A model generated the notes under the pieces. It was not told where the DNA came from, did not search any database, and was given only the letters and a program-made list of their open reading frames with translations. From contig NZ_DF820425.1 of NCBI RefSeq assembly GCF_000617845.2, positions 193,690-257,689 of the forward strand: a stretch of DNA of 64,000 nt, given 5' to 3'. This DNA comes from Bradyrhizobium sp. DOA9 (GTDB taxonomy: Bacteria > Pseudomonadota > Alphaproteobacteria > Rhizobiales > Xanthobacteraceae). This document shows, piece by piece, positions 9,604 to 17,720 of this stretch (its first letter is position 1; each line of letters begins with the position of its first letter). The translations under genes were made by a program, and so were the position numbers.

Positions 9604-10731
9604 CTACTGCACCAGATCGGCAACAGTGGTCGCGGCCTTCAGCCCGGTGCCGGTGAGGACCGCGACCGTGGTCTCGTTCGCCTTGATGGCCCCGGCAGCC
9701 GCGAGCTTGTCAAGCGCCGCAGCGGCGCTGGCGCTGGTCGGTTCGGCGAACAGGCCCTGCCGCGCGAGGCGGCGCAGGGCGGCGACGATCTCGTCCTCGG
9801 TGAGCGCGATGGTGCCGCCGCCGCTCTCGCGAAGTGCGGCGATGATCTCGCGCAGACGCAGGGGATTTTTGATGGCGGTGCCCTCGGCGACGGTCTTGCT
9901 CACCTCACGCGCGACGGGCGTATCGACACCGGCCTTGAAGCTTGCATCGATCGGCGAGCAATTGAGCGGCTGCGCCGCGAACAGGCGCGGCAGCTTCGAG
10001 ATCTGCCCGGTCTTCAACAGCTCGCGGAAGCCGAAGGCGCAGCCGAGCAGAGAGCTGCCGGCACCGACGGGAACGACGATATTGTCGGGCGCGCGAAAAC
10101 CGAGATCTTCCCAGATCTCGTAGGCCAGCGACTTGGTGCCTTCGAGGAAGAAGGGCTGCCAGTTGTGGCTGGCGTAGAAGGTCTGGCTCGACTGGCGAAT
10201 GGCCTCGGCTTCGGATTCCTCGCGCGGGCCCTCGACGAGCTGCACGCTGGCGCCGTAGGCGCGGACCTGTGCGATCTTGGCCGGCGACGTCGAGGCCGGC
10301 GCGAGAATCTTGACGCGCATGCCGCCGGCGGCGCCCAGCCCCGCCATCGACGAGCCGCCGTTGCCGGAGGAATCCTCCAGAATGGCGTCGATGCCGATCT
10401 GCCGCAGGAAGGACAGCATCACCGCCGAGCCGCGATCCTTGAAGCTGCCGGTCGGGTTGAACCATTCGAGCTTGAACAGCGGACGCAGGGCGCCCCATTG
10501 CTGCTCGACCAGCGGCGTGCAACCCTCGCCGAGCGTGATCGGGTGCTTGATCTCGACCGGCAGCGCCGCCCGGTAGCGCCAGAGCGACCGCGTCTGGCCA
10601 TCGATGTCCTCGCGCGAGATGCCCGCCCCCGGCGTCACCAGCAGCGGCGTGCGCTCGTCCGAGCACCAGCGCGGCTGGTCCAGGGGATAGAGCTTTCCGT
10701 TGCGGGGATCGATGTAGCTGGCGGCAGGCAT
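9604..10731 (-). CDS. Threonine-synthase-like PLP enzyme
   Basis: 375 residues from the ATG at 10731 (MPAASYIDP), with GGAG nine bases upstream. A GTG at 10800 would add 23 unlikely residues. It is a fold-type II PLP enzyme. The Schiff-base lysine is in NPTGSFKDRG, the phosphate-binding glycines are in SSGNGGSSMAGLGAAGG, and a C-terminal VLTGTG motif is present. Length and motifs fit the threonine synthase group that converts O-phosphohomoserine to threonine. The short form and the partners here leave open a related role such as threonine or diaminopropionate metabolism. The gene is divergent from the URC-like cluster across a 307-base gap. Confidence 0.8.
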   Translation of the reverse strand: MPAASYIDPRNGKLYPLDQPRWCSDERTPLLVTPGAGISREDIDGQTRSLWRYRAALPVEIKHPITLGEGCTPLVEQQWGALRPLFKLEWFNPTGSFKDRGSAVMLSFLRQIGIDAILEDSSGNGGSSMAGLGAAGGMRVKILAPASTSPAKIAQVRAYGASVQLVEGPREESEAEAIRQSSQTFYASHNWQPFFLEGTKSLAYEIWEDLGFRAPDNIVVPVGAGSSLLGCAFGFRELLKTGQISKLPRLFAAQPLNCSPIDASFKAGVDTPVAREVSKTVAEGTAIKNPLRLREIIAALRESGGGTIALTEDEIVAALRRLARQGLFAEPTSASAAAALDKLAAAGAIKANETTVAVLTGTGLKAATTVADLVQ

Positions 10732-11038
10732 GGCAGTCTCCAAGACAGGGGCAGCGCGGTGCGCCGAACTGGAAGCCCGCCGCACGAAACGAAGCAACAC
10801 CTCCTTGAAAACACGAAAAATAGAACTATTTCAATTCCTTAAACTGGCCTCGCAGGCCCGGCGGCGCTCTTGATGACGGGAATTTGGCCGCGAACGGCCC
10901 CTGTGCCCTGCCACGATTAACTTGTCTGTCGTCGCCGGCCGCTACAATATGTTGGATTGAGCTTGCGCCGCCGGTTCGCGTCGCAAGCGAGCCAGGCCCG
11001 TCCGAGCGGCGGGCCGTTGGCTTTTTGGGAGCCTGGAC
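10732..11038. other. Divergent intergenic region upstream of the URC-like cluster
   Basis: This 307-base gap separates the leftward PLP enzyme from the rightward GTP cyclohydrolase II homologue. It contains an AT-richer patch (10815-10845), a plausible rightward promoter at 10921-10948 and no convincing open frame or hairpin. An operator was not identified. Confidence 0.5.
10921..10948 (+). promoter_or_regulatory. Candidate sigma70-type promoter for the URC-like cluster
   Basis: CTTGTC and TACAAT are separated by 16 bases, close to the alphaproteobacterial consensus CTTGAC-N17-CTATAT. They lie about 90 bases before the start of the first cluster gene. This is a visual match only. Confidence 0.4.
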
Positions 11039-12295
11039 ATGAGCCGTGCCAACCGTACCGACCACATCCGCCTGACCTCACATCCGGAGCCGGGCCGGAA
11101 GGCCGCCTTTCCCATCCATTGGGGCGCCGCCGATGCGCGCGCGCGGGGACCGATCATCGGAACGGTGTCGCGCGCCGGGGATCGCAACGTGATCGGCAGC
11201 CATGGCGGGTCCTACGCGATGTATCGCGCGCTCGCCGTCTCCGCCGGCGCGCTAGATCCAATTCGAAGGCCTGACCTCACCAACACCTTTCCGGCCGCGA
11301 CCATCGGCCCGTTCCCGCAATGGAGCGATCCCGCCAAGATCGTCGCGCTCGATCCCTGGGGGCATCTGGTCGCCGAGAATTTTCGCCAGGAGATCGCCGA
11401 GGGCGCGGACATCCGCCCGAGCATCGCGGTGACGCGGGCGCGGCTCGACCTGCCGGAGATCCGCGACGCGCTCGCCGCAAAGCGGCTGCGCGCCGACGGC
11501 GAGGTCGTGCACGCCAATGGCAGCGTCTCGGTGGTGAAGATCGCAATCGATCCGGTGTGGTATCTGCCGGGCCTTGCGACGCGCTTCGGCACCGGCGAGA
11601 CCGAGTTGCGGCGCACGCTGTTCGAGCAGACCGCCGGCATGTTCCCCGAGCTCGTCACGCGTTCGGACATGAAGGTGTTCCTGCCGCCGATCGGCGGCAC
11701 CACGGTCTATCTGTTCGGCGACGTGACGAAACTGCCGGACCATCGCACCAAAGTCACCTGCCGCGTGCATGACGAATGCAACGGGTCCGACGTGTTCGGC
11801 TCCGACATCTGCACCTGCCGACCCTATCTGATCCACGGCATCGAGGAATCCGCGCGCGGCGCGCAGGAGGGCGGGCTCGGGCTCGTCGTCTACAACCGCA
11901 AAGAGGGCCGCGCGCTCGGCGAGGTGACCAAGTTCCTGGTCTACAATGCGCGCAAGCGGCAGGAGGATGGCGATGCGGCCGCCGCTTATTTCGAGCGCAC
12001 CGAATGCGTGGCCGGCGTCCAGGACGCGCGCTTCCAGCAATTGATGCCGGACACGATCCACTGGCTCGGCCTCAAGCGCATCGATCGCTTCCTGTCGATG
12101 AGCGACATGAAATACGACGCGCTGACTTCGCAAGGCATCGACATCGTCGAGCGCGTGCCGATCCCGCTGGAGCTGATTCCCGCTGACGCCCATGTCGAGA
12201 TCGCCGCGAAGAAGGCCGCCGGCTATTACTCCACCGACATCGCGCCGGAGCAGTCCGTGGACGGCGTGGTCGGGCGTTCGCTGGAAAAATACTGA
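11039..12295 (+). CDS. URC1-like GTP cyclohydrolase II homologue
   Basis: 418 residues. The C-terminal half is a GTP cyclohydrolase II domain. The zinc ligands C247-x10-C258-x-C260 have the spacing of the RibA site, and NRKEGRALGEV (286-296) aligns with the catalytic arginine region (RQEGRGIGL in RibA). The N-terminal 220 residues are not a DHBP synthase domain, so this is not a normal bifunctional riboflavin enzyme. This architecture, with a DUF1688 gene five bases downstream and a UPRTase homologue next, matches the fungal URC genes for uracil degradation (URC1, URC4, URC6). By analogy the enzyme would open the pyrimidine ring of a uracil nucleotide rather than make riboflavin precursors. 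That role is inferred from context. Confidence 0.85.
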   Translation: MSRANRTDHIRLTSHPEPGRKAAFPIHWGAADARARGPIIGTVSRAGDRNVIGSHGGSYAMYRALAVSAGALDPIRRPDLTNTFPAATIGPFPQWSDPAKIVALDPWGHLVAENFRQEIAEGADIRPSIAVTRARLDLPEIRDALAAKRLRADGEVVHANGSVSVVKIAIDPVWYLPGLATRFGTGETELRRTLFEQTAGMFPELVTRSDMKVFLPPIGGTTVYLFGDVTKLPDHRTKVTCRVHDECNGSDVFGSDICTCRPYLIHGIEESARGAQEGGLGLVVYNRKEGRALGEVTKFLVYNARKRQEDGDAAAAYFERTECVAGVQDARFQQLMPDTIHWLGLKRIDRFLSMSDMKYDALTSQGIDIVERVPIPLELIPADAHVEIAAKKAAGYYSTDIAPEQSVDGVVGRSLEKY

Positions 12296-12300
12296 TCGCG

Positions 12301-13545
12301 ATGGCGGAGACCTTGGAATCGCAGGCGCGCGCGCTGCTCACCGCAAAGGCGGTTCGCGCGCGCGCCCGGCAGATGCTGGAGCTCGGCCTCGCCGGCGGGC
12401 TCACCCATTTCACCATCGATCTCGACCGCATGGATGGCGTTGCCGAGGCCGTGCTCGCGGTCACGCGCAAAGCCTATCCGACGCTCGACATTCCGTTCCA
12501 TGCGCGCTGGCGGCATTTCGTGCTCGGCGGCATCGACCGCTGGTCGTCCTTAGAGGAAGTGGAAGTCGCGTCTTGGCCGGATCACGCCGCGCGTGCGCGT
12601 GCCGAATTCGATCTTGCGATCGTCAGCGTGCTGCTGGATGCCGGCGCCGGCGCTACGTGGCGCTACCGGGACGTCAAGACGAGGAGGGATTTCGGTCGAT
12701 CCGAGGGGCTTGCGCTTGCCAGTCTCAACATGTTTGTGGACGGCGCGTTTTCCGGCGATCCACGCTCTCCCTTCCGCGTCGATGCGGATGTGATCGCGCA
12801 GTTGTCCATCGATCGGCTCCGATCAGGGTTCCGTGTAACTGACAACAATCCGCTGCTCGGCCTCGAGGGGCGCACCGATCTGCTGCGTCGCCTGGGCAAG
12901 CAAGTTGCAGCACGCCCTGAAATCTTCGGCTTGCACGATACGCCGCGCCCGGGCGGGCTGTTCGATCATATCGCGGCGCAAGCGAGTGGCGGCGCCATTG
13001 CTGCGCCCGCCATTCTGTCCGCGGTGCTGAACCAGCTTGGACCGATCTGGCCCTCGCGGCTCAAGCTCGCGGGCGTCCCGCTCGGCGATTGCTGGCGGCA
13101 TCCCGCGATCAAGGCGGACGACGGCACGGCAGGCCTCGTGCCGCTGCACAAGCTGTCGCAATGGCTGAGCTATTCGCTGATCGAGCCGCTGCAGCGCGCC
13201 GGCATCAAAGTGACCGACATCGACGGCCTCACGGGCCTTGCCGAATATCGCAATGGCGGCCTGTTCGTCGACCATGAGGTGCTGCGCCTGCGCGATGCCG
13301 CCGACGCCGCGCGTGCGCACGCCGTGGATTCGCTGCTCGTCGTGGAGTGGCGCGCGCTGACGGTTGCATTGCTCGACAGGCTGGCGGAGCGCATTCGCGC
13401 CAAGCTCGGCCGCACGCTTGAGACCTTGCCGCTCGCGAGCATCCTCGAAGGCGGCACCTGGGCGGCGGGCCGCGCCATTGCGTTTGCTCGCCGTCCCGAT
13501 GGATCGCCGCCGCTCAAGGTGATCAGCGACGGCACGGTTTTTTAG
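12301..13545 (+). CDS. URC4-like DUF1688 protein
   Basis: 414 residues, beginning five bases after the stop of the GTP cyclohydrolase II homologue, so the two are very probably translated from one mRNA. The sequence fits the DUF1688 (URC4) family: an N-terminal TAKAVRARARQMLELGL, then THFTIDLDRMDGVAEAVLAV, IPFHARWRHF, FRVDADVIAQLS and a C-terminal VEWRALTVALLDRLAERIR. No catalytic motif is known to me for this family. In yeasts URC4 is required for growth on uracil as nitrogen source but its reaction is unresolved. It is cytoplasmic, with no signal peptide. Family recognition is strong, function is by context. Confidence 0.85.
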   Translation: MAETLESQARALLTAKAVRARARQMLELGLAGGLTHFTIDLDRMDGVAEAVLAVTRKAYPTLDIPFHARWRHFVLGGIDRWSSLEEVEVASWPDHAARARAEFDLAIVSVLLDAGAGATWRYRDVKTRRDFGRSEGLALASLNMFVDGAFSGDPRSPFRVDADVIAQLSIDRLRSGFRVTDNNPLLGLEGRTDLLRRLGKQVAARPEIFGLHDTPRPGGLFDHIAAQASGGAIAAPAILSAVLNQLGPIWPSRLKLAGVPLGDCWRHPAIKADDGTAGLVPLHKLSQWLSYSLIEPLQRAGIKVTDIDGLTGLAEYRNGGLFVDHEVLRLRDAADAARAHAVDSLLVVEWRALTVALLDRLAERIRAKLGRTLETLPLASILEGGTWAAGRAIAFARRPDGSPPLKVISDGTVF

Positions 13546-13573
13546 AGCATGGATAGAGATTTTCGGCCACGCG

Positions 13574-13653
13574 CGTCATTGCGAGCGCAGCGAAGCAATC
13601 CAGAGTACTACCGCGGACAGATTCTGGATTGCTTCGCCGCACTCGCAATGACG
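13574..13653. repeat. Palindromic intergenic repeat, copy 2
   Basis: The left arm reads CGTCATTGCGAGCGCAGCGA and the right arm ends TCGCAATGACG, with a CCGCGG centre. This copy lies between the DUF1688 gene and the UPRTase-like gene of the same apparent cluster, 25 bases before the latter, so it may lower or modulate downstream expression or mRNA stability. Confidence 0.9.
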
Positions 13654-13678
13654 CCTTGGTGAATTTCAGGAGCATTAC

Positions 13679-14308
13679 ATGGAAGGCGTCACGATCGTCG
13701 ATCATCCGCTGGTGCAGCACAAGCTGACGCTGGTGCGGGACAAATCCATCTCGACCAAGTCGTTCCGCGAGCTGATCAAGGAAATCGGCATGCTGCTCTG
13801 CTACGAGGTGACGCGCGACCTGCCGCTCGCCGACACCGTGATCGAGACGCCGCTGGCGACGATGCACTCGGCCAAGATCGCCGGCAAGAAGCTGGTGTTC
13901 GTGCCGATGCTGCGCGCCGGCACCACCTTCGTCGACGGCATGATGGACCTGGTGCCGACCGCGCGCGTCGCCCATATCGGGCTCTACCGCGAGCCGCACA
14001 GCTTTGCCGCCGTGGAGTATTTCTTCAAATCGCCCTCCGATCTCAGCGAGCGCCTCGCCATCGTGGTGACGCCGGTGGTCGCCACGGCCAACACCGCCGT
14101 CGCAGCCATCGACCGGCTGAAGGAGCGCGGCGCCAGGGACATCCGCCTGGCCTGCCTGATCGCAGCTCCCGAAGGGCTCGAGCGGCTGCGCGGATTGCAT
14201 CCGGACGTGCCGATCTGGACCGCGGCGGTGGATGAAGGGCTCGACGACAACGGGTTCATCCTGCCGGGCCTGGGCGATGCCGGCGACCGCGCCTACGGAA
14301 CACGGTAA
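13679..14308 (+). CDS. Divergent uracil phosphoribosyltransferase-like protein
   Basis: 209 residues, the normal length for Upp, and alignable along its whole length. The C-terminal uracil-binding segment [17 protein letters not shown] (192-208) is intact. The PRPP-binding loop is not: canonical Upp has DPMLATGGS, here residues 131-139 read TPVVATANT, losing the acidic residue and the glycine pair. The canonical LRAGLGM segment is LRAGTTF, and YRDP is YREP. Other residues ([23 protein letters not shown]) are conserved. Canonical Upp makes UMP from uracil and PRPP. With this loop changed, the protein may use a different phosphoribosyl donor, or catalyse or bind a later URC intermediate. A ribosome site AGGAG lies just before the ATG. 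Confidence 0.85.
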   Translation: MEGVTIVDHPLVQHKLTLVRDKSISTKSFRELIKEIGMLLCYEVTRDLPLADTVIETPLATMHSAKIAGKKLVFVPMLRAGTTFVDGMMDLVPTARVAHIGLYREPHSFAAVEYFFKSPSDLSERLAIVVTPVVATANTAVAAIDRLKERGARDIRLACLIAAPEGLERLRGLHPDVPIWTAAVDEGLDDNGFILPGLGDAGDRAYGTR

Positions 14309-14375
14309 GCGCTGAGCGCGCTTTAGGAACAGCTTCCAGCGCGCGAGGTTCTCCTGCACCAACAGGGAGAGCACG

Positions 14376-14588
14376 ATGACCTATCAGAATGATGACCCCA
14401 GGACTGACCGTGCGCGCCGCAACAGCCCGGTCGGCTGGGCAGTCGGCGCGATCTTCGTGATCGCAGTGGTCGCGGCCGTTTTCTTCTACAATGGACGCGA
14501 GGTGGGTCCGCAGGCGACCTCGACCAATCCGAACAACGCGCCGAGCGTCACGACCGGATCGAATCCGCCTGCTGCGCCGGCGAAGTGA
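14376..14588 (+). CDS. Small single-pass membrane protein
   Basis: 70 residues. A polar basic N-terminus (DDPRTDRARRNSP) is followed by one membrane helix at about 20-42 (GWAVGAIFVIAVVAAVFFY) and a Thr/Asn/Pro-rich periplasmic tail ending NPPAAPAK. The start ATG at 14376 follows a GGGAGAG ribosome site. I know the layout from small Bradyrhizobium proteins of unknown function. It ends four bases before the stop of the convergent DUF305 gene. Confidence 0.75.
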   Translation: MTYQNDDPRTDRARRNSPVGWAVGAIFVIAVVAAVFFYNGREVGPQATSTNPNNAPSVTTGSNPPAAPAK

Positions 14589-14591
14589 CCG

Positions 14592-15083
14592 TCAGATGGG
14601 CGGCCTTGGCGGCAGGTCCTTCGCATCTGCCGCCATCGGCCTCTCCTTCGGCTCCTCGATCAGCCGTTTCATCTCGCCGATCTCCCGCACCTGTGCTTCG
14701 ATAATGTCGTCGGCCAGCTTGCGAACGCGGGGATCCCTGATGTGTGCGCGCTCGCTCGTGAGCACCGCGATCGAGTGATGCGGGATCATCGCTTTCATGT
14801 AGGCGACGTCGGACACGGTCTCCTGGCTGCGGACCAGCCACAGAGAGGCCGCAAACACCACGACGCTGGTGGCCAAAATGGCGATGTTCGCTGCACGGTT
14901 CCGGTACATCCCCCACATGAAGCCCAGCATCACGACAGCCATGACGGCTCCCATCAGCAGCGCCATCCAGGTTCGGGTCTGGCTATACCAGACGTGCTCC
15001 AGGGCGAATGTATTGAGGTACATCAGCCCGAACATGATCAGCGTGGAGGCCGCGATCATCGCGGCGAAGCGACCGTAAGACAT
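14592..15083 (-). CDS. DUF305-type membrane protein
   Basis: 163 residues. Three hydrophobic helices (about 5-28, 39-60 and 67-84) precede a soluble domain with the DUF305 signature MKAMIPHHSIAVLTSERA (histidine pair at residues 115-116), then RKLADDIIEAQVREIGEMK. DUF305 is a four-helix, ferritin-like domain often found near metal-resistance genes; metal or copper binding by the HH motif is an inference. The membrane-anchored form with three N-terminal helices is common in rhizobia. The proline-rich C-terminus is short. The start at the ATG at 15083 is unambiguous. Confidence 0.85.
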   Translation of the reverse strand: MSYGRFAAMIAASTLIMFGLMYLNTFALEHVWYSQTRTWMALLMGAVMAVVMLGFMWGMYRNRAANIAILATSVVVFAASLWLVRSQETVSDVAYMKAMIPHHSIAVLTSERAHIRDPRVRKLADDIIEAQVREIGEMKRLIEEPKERPMAADAKDLPPRPPI

Positions 15084-15151
15084 GCGCTACATCCTATCGT
15101 TGTCAGAGAGGATATGCCTGTCTGGAGCGTTTGTTCCTTTCCAGCGGGTCG

Positions 15152-16261
15152 TCACACCTTCCCGCTGCCGCAGATACCCTTCAGCGCCTGCCACTCCTTG
15201 TCGGTCAGCAGCGGCGGGCCGCTGGCGGGCCGGTCCTCCTTCGTCATGCGCGCGAGGCGGTCCTCGGTCAGCGGATGGCTGGCGAGGATATTCGTCAGGC
15301 CAGAGCCGCCCTCCTTGCCGGTGATGCGGAACAACAGCTCGGCCGCGGGCTTGGGCGAACGGCCGAGCGCATGCATGATCTCGATCGCGAATGTGTCGGC
15401 GCCGGTCTCGGCTTCGCGCGAATAGGACGCTTCGACCAGGCTGCGCGAGGCGAAGATCACGGCCGATGAGCCGGTGACGTCGCCGAACAAGAGGCCGATC
15501 AGGAACGAGGTGCCGCCATTGTAGATCAGGCCGCGCATGTTGTCGTGATGCTTGAGATGGCCGAGCTCGTGGGCGAGGATGCCGGCAAGCTCGTCGGGAT
15601 TCTCGGCCTTGTCGAGCAGGCCCTTCAGCACGAACACCTTGCCGCCGGGCAGCGCGAAGGCATTCGGCACCGCGGTCGGCAGCACGCCGGCCGTCATGGT
15701 GTCGTCGAGGCCGGCCGCATCGCGCAGGCGGTTGACGAGCTTGTTGAAGGCGGCCTTGCCCGCGGGGTCTTCGCACGCGCTGCGGCCGAAGATGGTCTTC
15801 ATCTGGACCTCGGCCGCATCGCCGATGCGCCGCTCCACGGGCTGTGGCACCAGCGGCGCAAGCCGGTCGGCGGCGAGCGGTACGCCGAACAGGACGACGC
15901 AGACGATGGAGACGGCGGCGGCCACCGACCAGCCCACGATCTTCGCGACGCCGCTGCGCGTGGTCCGATGCTCGTCGAGGCGCGCGCAGCGGGCGGCCAC
16001 CTCCGCGGCGAGCGCGGCATCGCGGATCTCCAGCCGGGCCAGAGGCGGCGCTGACGTCGCAGCCAGGCGCAGGATTCCAGGCGGACTGTCGGCGCGACGA
16101 ATGTCCGCATAAGGCCAGAGAACGGGCGTCGCGCCGTCCTCGACGATCTCGAGCGCATCACTGAGCGTCAGCGTTACCGGCCGTCTGCGGCTCGACACGC
16201 CGTCGAAGAAGATGGTCGGCCTTTCCGACTGCGCCGGGGTCCCGGCAAACACGTCACTCAC
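15152..16261 (-). CDS. M48-family zinc metallopeptidase, membrane anchored
   Basis: 369 residues from a GTG at 16261. The N-terminal 100 residues are a small beta-rich domain, a single membrane helix spans about 108-130, and the peptidase domain follows. The zinc motif is HELGH (231-235) and the third ligand E285 lies in SREAETGAD. M48 proteases of the BepA/LoiP type act in the periplasm on misfolded outer-membrane proteins. The start lies three bases after the stop of the DUF898 gene, so the two are translationally linked, a pairing I know from other proteobacteria. A role in envelope quality control is inferred. Confidence 0.88.
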   Translation of the reverse strand: MSDVFAGTPAQSERPTIFFDGVSSRRRPVTLTLSDALEIVEDGATPVLWPYADIRRADSPPGILRLAATSAPPLARLEIRDAALAAEVAARCARLDEHRTTRSGVAKIVGWSVAAAVSIVCVVLFGVPLAADRLAPLVPQPVERRIGDAAEVQMKTIFGRSACEDPAGKAAFNKLVNRLRDAAGLDDTMTAGVLPTAVPNAFALPGGKVFVLKGLLDKAENPDELAGILAHELGHLKHHDNMRGLIYNGGTSFLIGLLFGDVTGSSAVIFASRSLVEASYSREAETGADTFAIEIMHALGRSPKPAAELLFRITGKEGGSGLTNILASHPLTEDRLARMTKEDRPASGPPLLTDKEWQALKGICGSGKV

Positions 16262-16264
16262 AGC

Positions 16265-17419
16265 TCAGAATCCCGCGACATCGAGCCCGTCGGCAAAGCC
16301 TTCGCCGAGCGCGCCGGCGAGCTGACCGCTGCCGCGCACGTCCGCCGCGGCCCCGATGTCGTGCACCTCGACGGTCTCCAGCACCTTGGCCCAGAGATCG
16401 CGCTGAAGATAGACCCGCATGACGATGTTGATGGCGAGGGCGAGCGCGAAATAGCCGATCACCATCATCGCCACCATCGGGATGCTCTTCGTCGCATTGT
16501 CGCCGGCGAAGACCTCCTCGGCGGAAACGCCGGTGAGCGAGACGACGAGCCAGGCGCTGCCGCCCATATAGGCCGCGAACGCGACCGTCAGCAGCATCCA
16601 CCACCCGATCACTTTCCAGTACAGGCCGTAGAAGGCGTCGTGCGGCAGGTTCGAGGACAGGCTGACGCCGCCGATGCGGATGCCGTCGAGCCACCAGCGC
16701 CATTCGCGCGCCTTGAACTCGGCATAGAAGAACGGCGCGAGCGGGAAGACGACGACCGCGATCGGGCTGAGCAACCACAGCCACCAGCCGCGCTTGAAGA
16801 AGGTCCAGCCGTCGGCTTCGAAATCGCCGCGGAGATCGCCGTAATGGGTGTGCCGCATCTTGTAGCGTTCGAGCGCAGCCGCGCGCCAGGGCAGCGCGAG
16901 ACCGAGCGTCAGGAGCACCAGCAAGCCCCACAGCATCGCGCGGAATGAATAGGCCCAGCCCGAGCCGTCCATCCAGAACCGGACGCCGCGCCAGACCGTG
17001 CGCGTCAGGCGGTAGCGCCGCGCGCGAAAAATCGCGAACTGGCCGAAGGCGTAGAAGGCGATGAACAGCGGCGTCGAGGCAAAGGCCTGCCAGCGCTCGA
17101 ACTCGATGCCGACGAGAAAATAGGCGAGATAGATCGGCACCAGGATCGCAAGCGCGAACAGGAAGCCGACCAGGAGCTCCCTGGCCCGTCCGGTGTATTC
17201 GGCCGCATCGCCGTCGATCGCGGTGTGCGTCCACAGATGGCGGCGGATGTCGGTGACGAGCCAGAACCGGTAGAAGCCGAAGGTGACGAGCTCCAGCATG
17301 GCCCCCTTGGTGACCAGCTTGCGGAACTCGGAGCGGTTGCCGGAGAAATCGACCCGCGTCGGCGGCAGCGGCGGGGGCAAGGGCTCGGCCCCGATGTGGG
17401 TCCATTGCATGTCGTTCAC
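16265..17419 (-). CDS. DUF898 (YjgN-like) inner-membrane protein
   Basis: About 384 residues with the GTG start at 17419, chosen because GAGG lies nine bases upstream; an ATG at 17410 and a TTG at 17428 are alternatives. The first 20 residues are proline-rich (PLPPPLPPT). The protein then shows the DUF898 pattern: FSGNRSEFRKLVTKGAMLELVTFGFYRFW, many aromatic residues, several membrane helices and a repeated YxxFKAREWRWW-type segment. The family is membrane-embedded and uncharacterised (E. coli YjgN). It is the upstream member of a two-gene unit with the M48 peptidase and may supply a membrane partner or substrate for it. Confidence 0.85.
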   Translation of the reverse strand: MNDMQWTHIGAEPLPPPLPPTRVDFSGNRSEFRKLVTKGAMLELVTFGFYRFWLVTDIRRHLWTHTAIDGDAAEYTGRARELLVGFLFALAILVPIYLAYFLVGIEFERWQAFASTPLFIAFYAFGQFAIFRARRYRLTRTVWRGVRFWMDGSGWAYSFRAMLWGLLVLLTLGLALPWRAAALERYKMRHTHYGDLRGDFEADGWTFFKRGWWLWLLSPIAVVVFPLAPFFYAEFKAREWRWWLDGIRIGGVSLSSNLPHDAFYGLYWKVIGWWMLLTVAFAAYMGGSAWLVVSLTGVSAEEVFAGDNATKSIPMVAMMVIGYFALALAINIVMRVYLQRDLWAKVLETVEVHDIGAAADVRGSGQLAGALGEGFADGLDVAGF

Positions 17420-17720
17420 GGGCGGCAACCTCGGGATGCGGATCTGTTCGGGCCAAACTATAGATCAGAGGTTAGTCGATCCCCAAGATGGGCGGGTTCG
17501 ATTTAGCTCGATTCCAGCCGGTTTCTCGCACGATTCTCCAGCCCGGAGCGTGTCGGAGGTCACGGTCATATGGCGACGTGACGGCCGTTCGACGCTCTCG
17601 TGAAGGTTGGATGTGGCAAAACTCTCCCTTGCCCCCGCGCTGACAACCGGCTGTAATTGCAAATCAAATACCGCAGCGCAGAATTCAACGACGCGCGGTT
17701 GATATCGAGGGAGAAAGGTC

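Noticed and set aside
11039..12295. Riboflavin biosynthesis gene ribA
   Set aside because: N-terminal half is not DHBP synthase and no other rib genes are near; the DUF1688 and UPRTase-like neighbours fit the URC set better.
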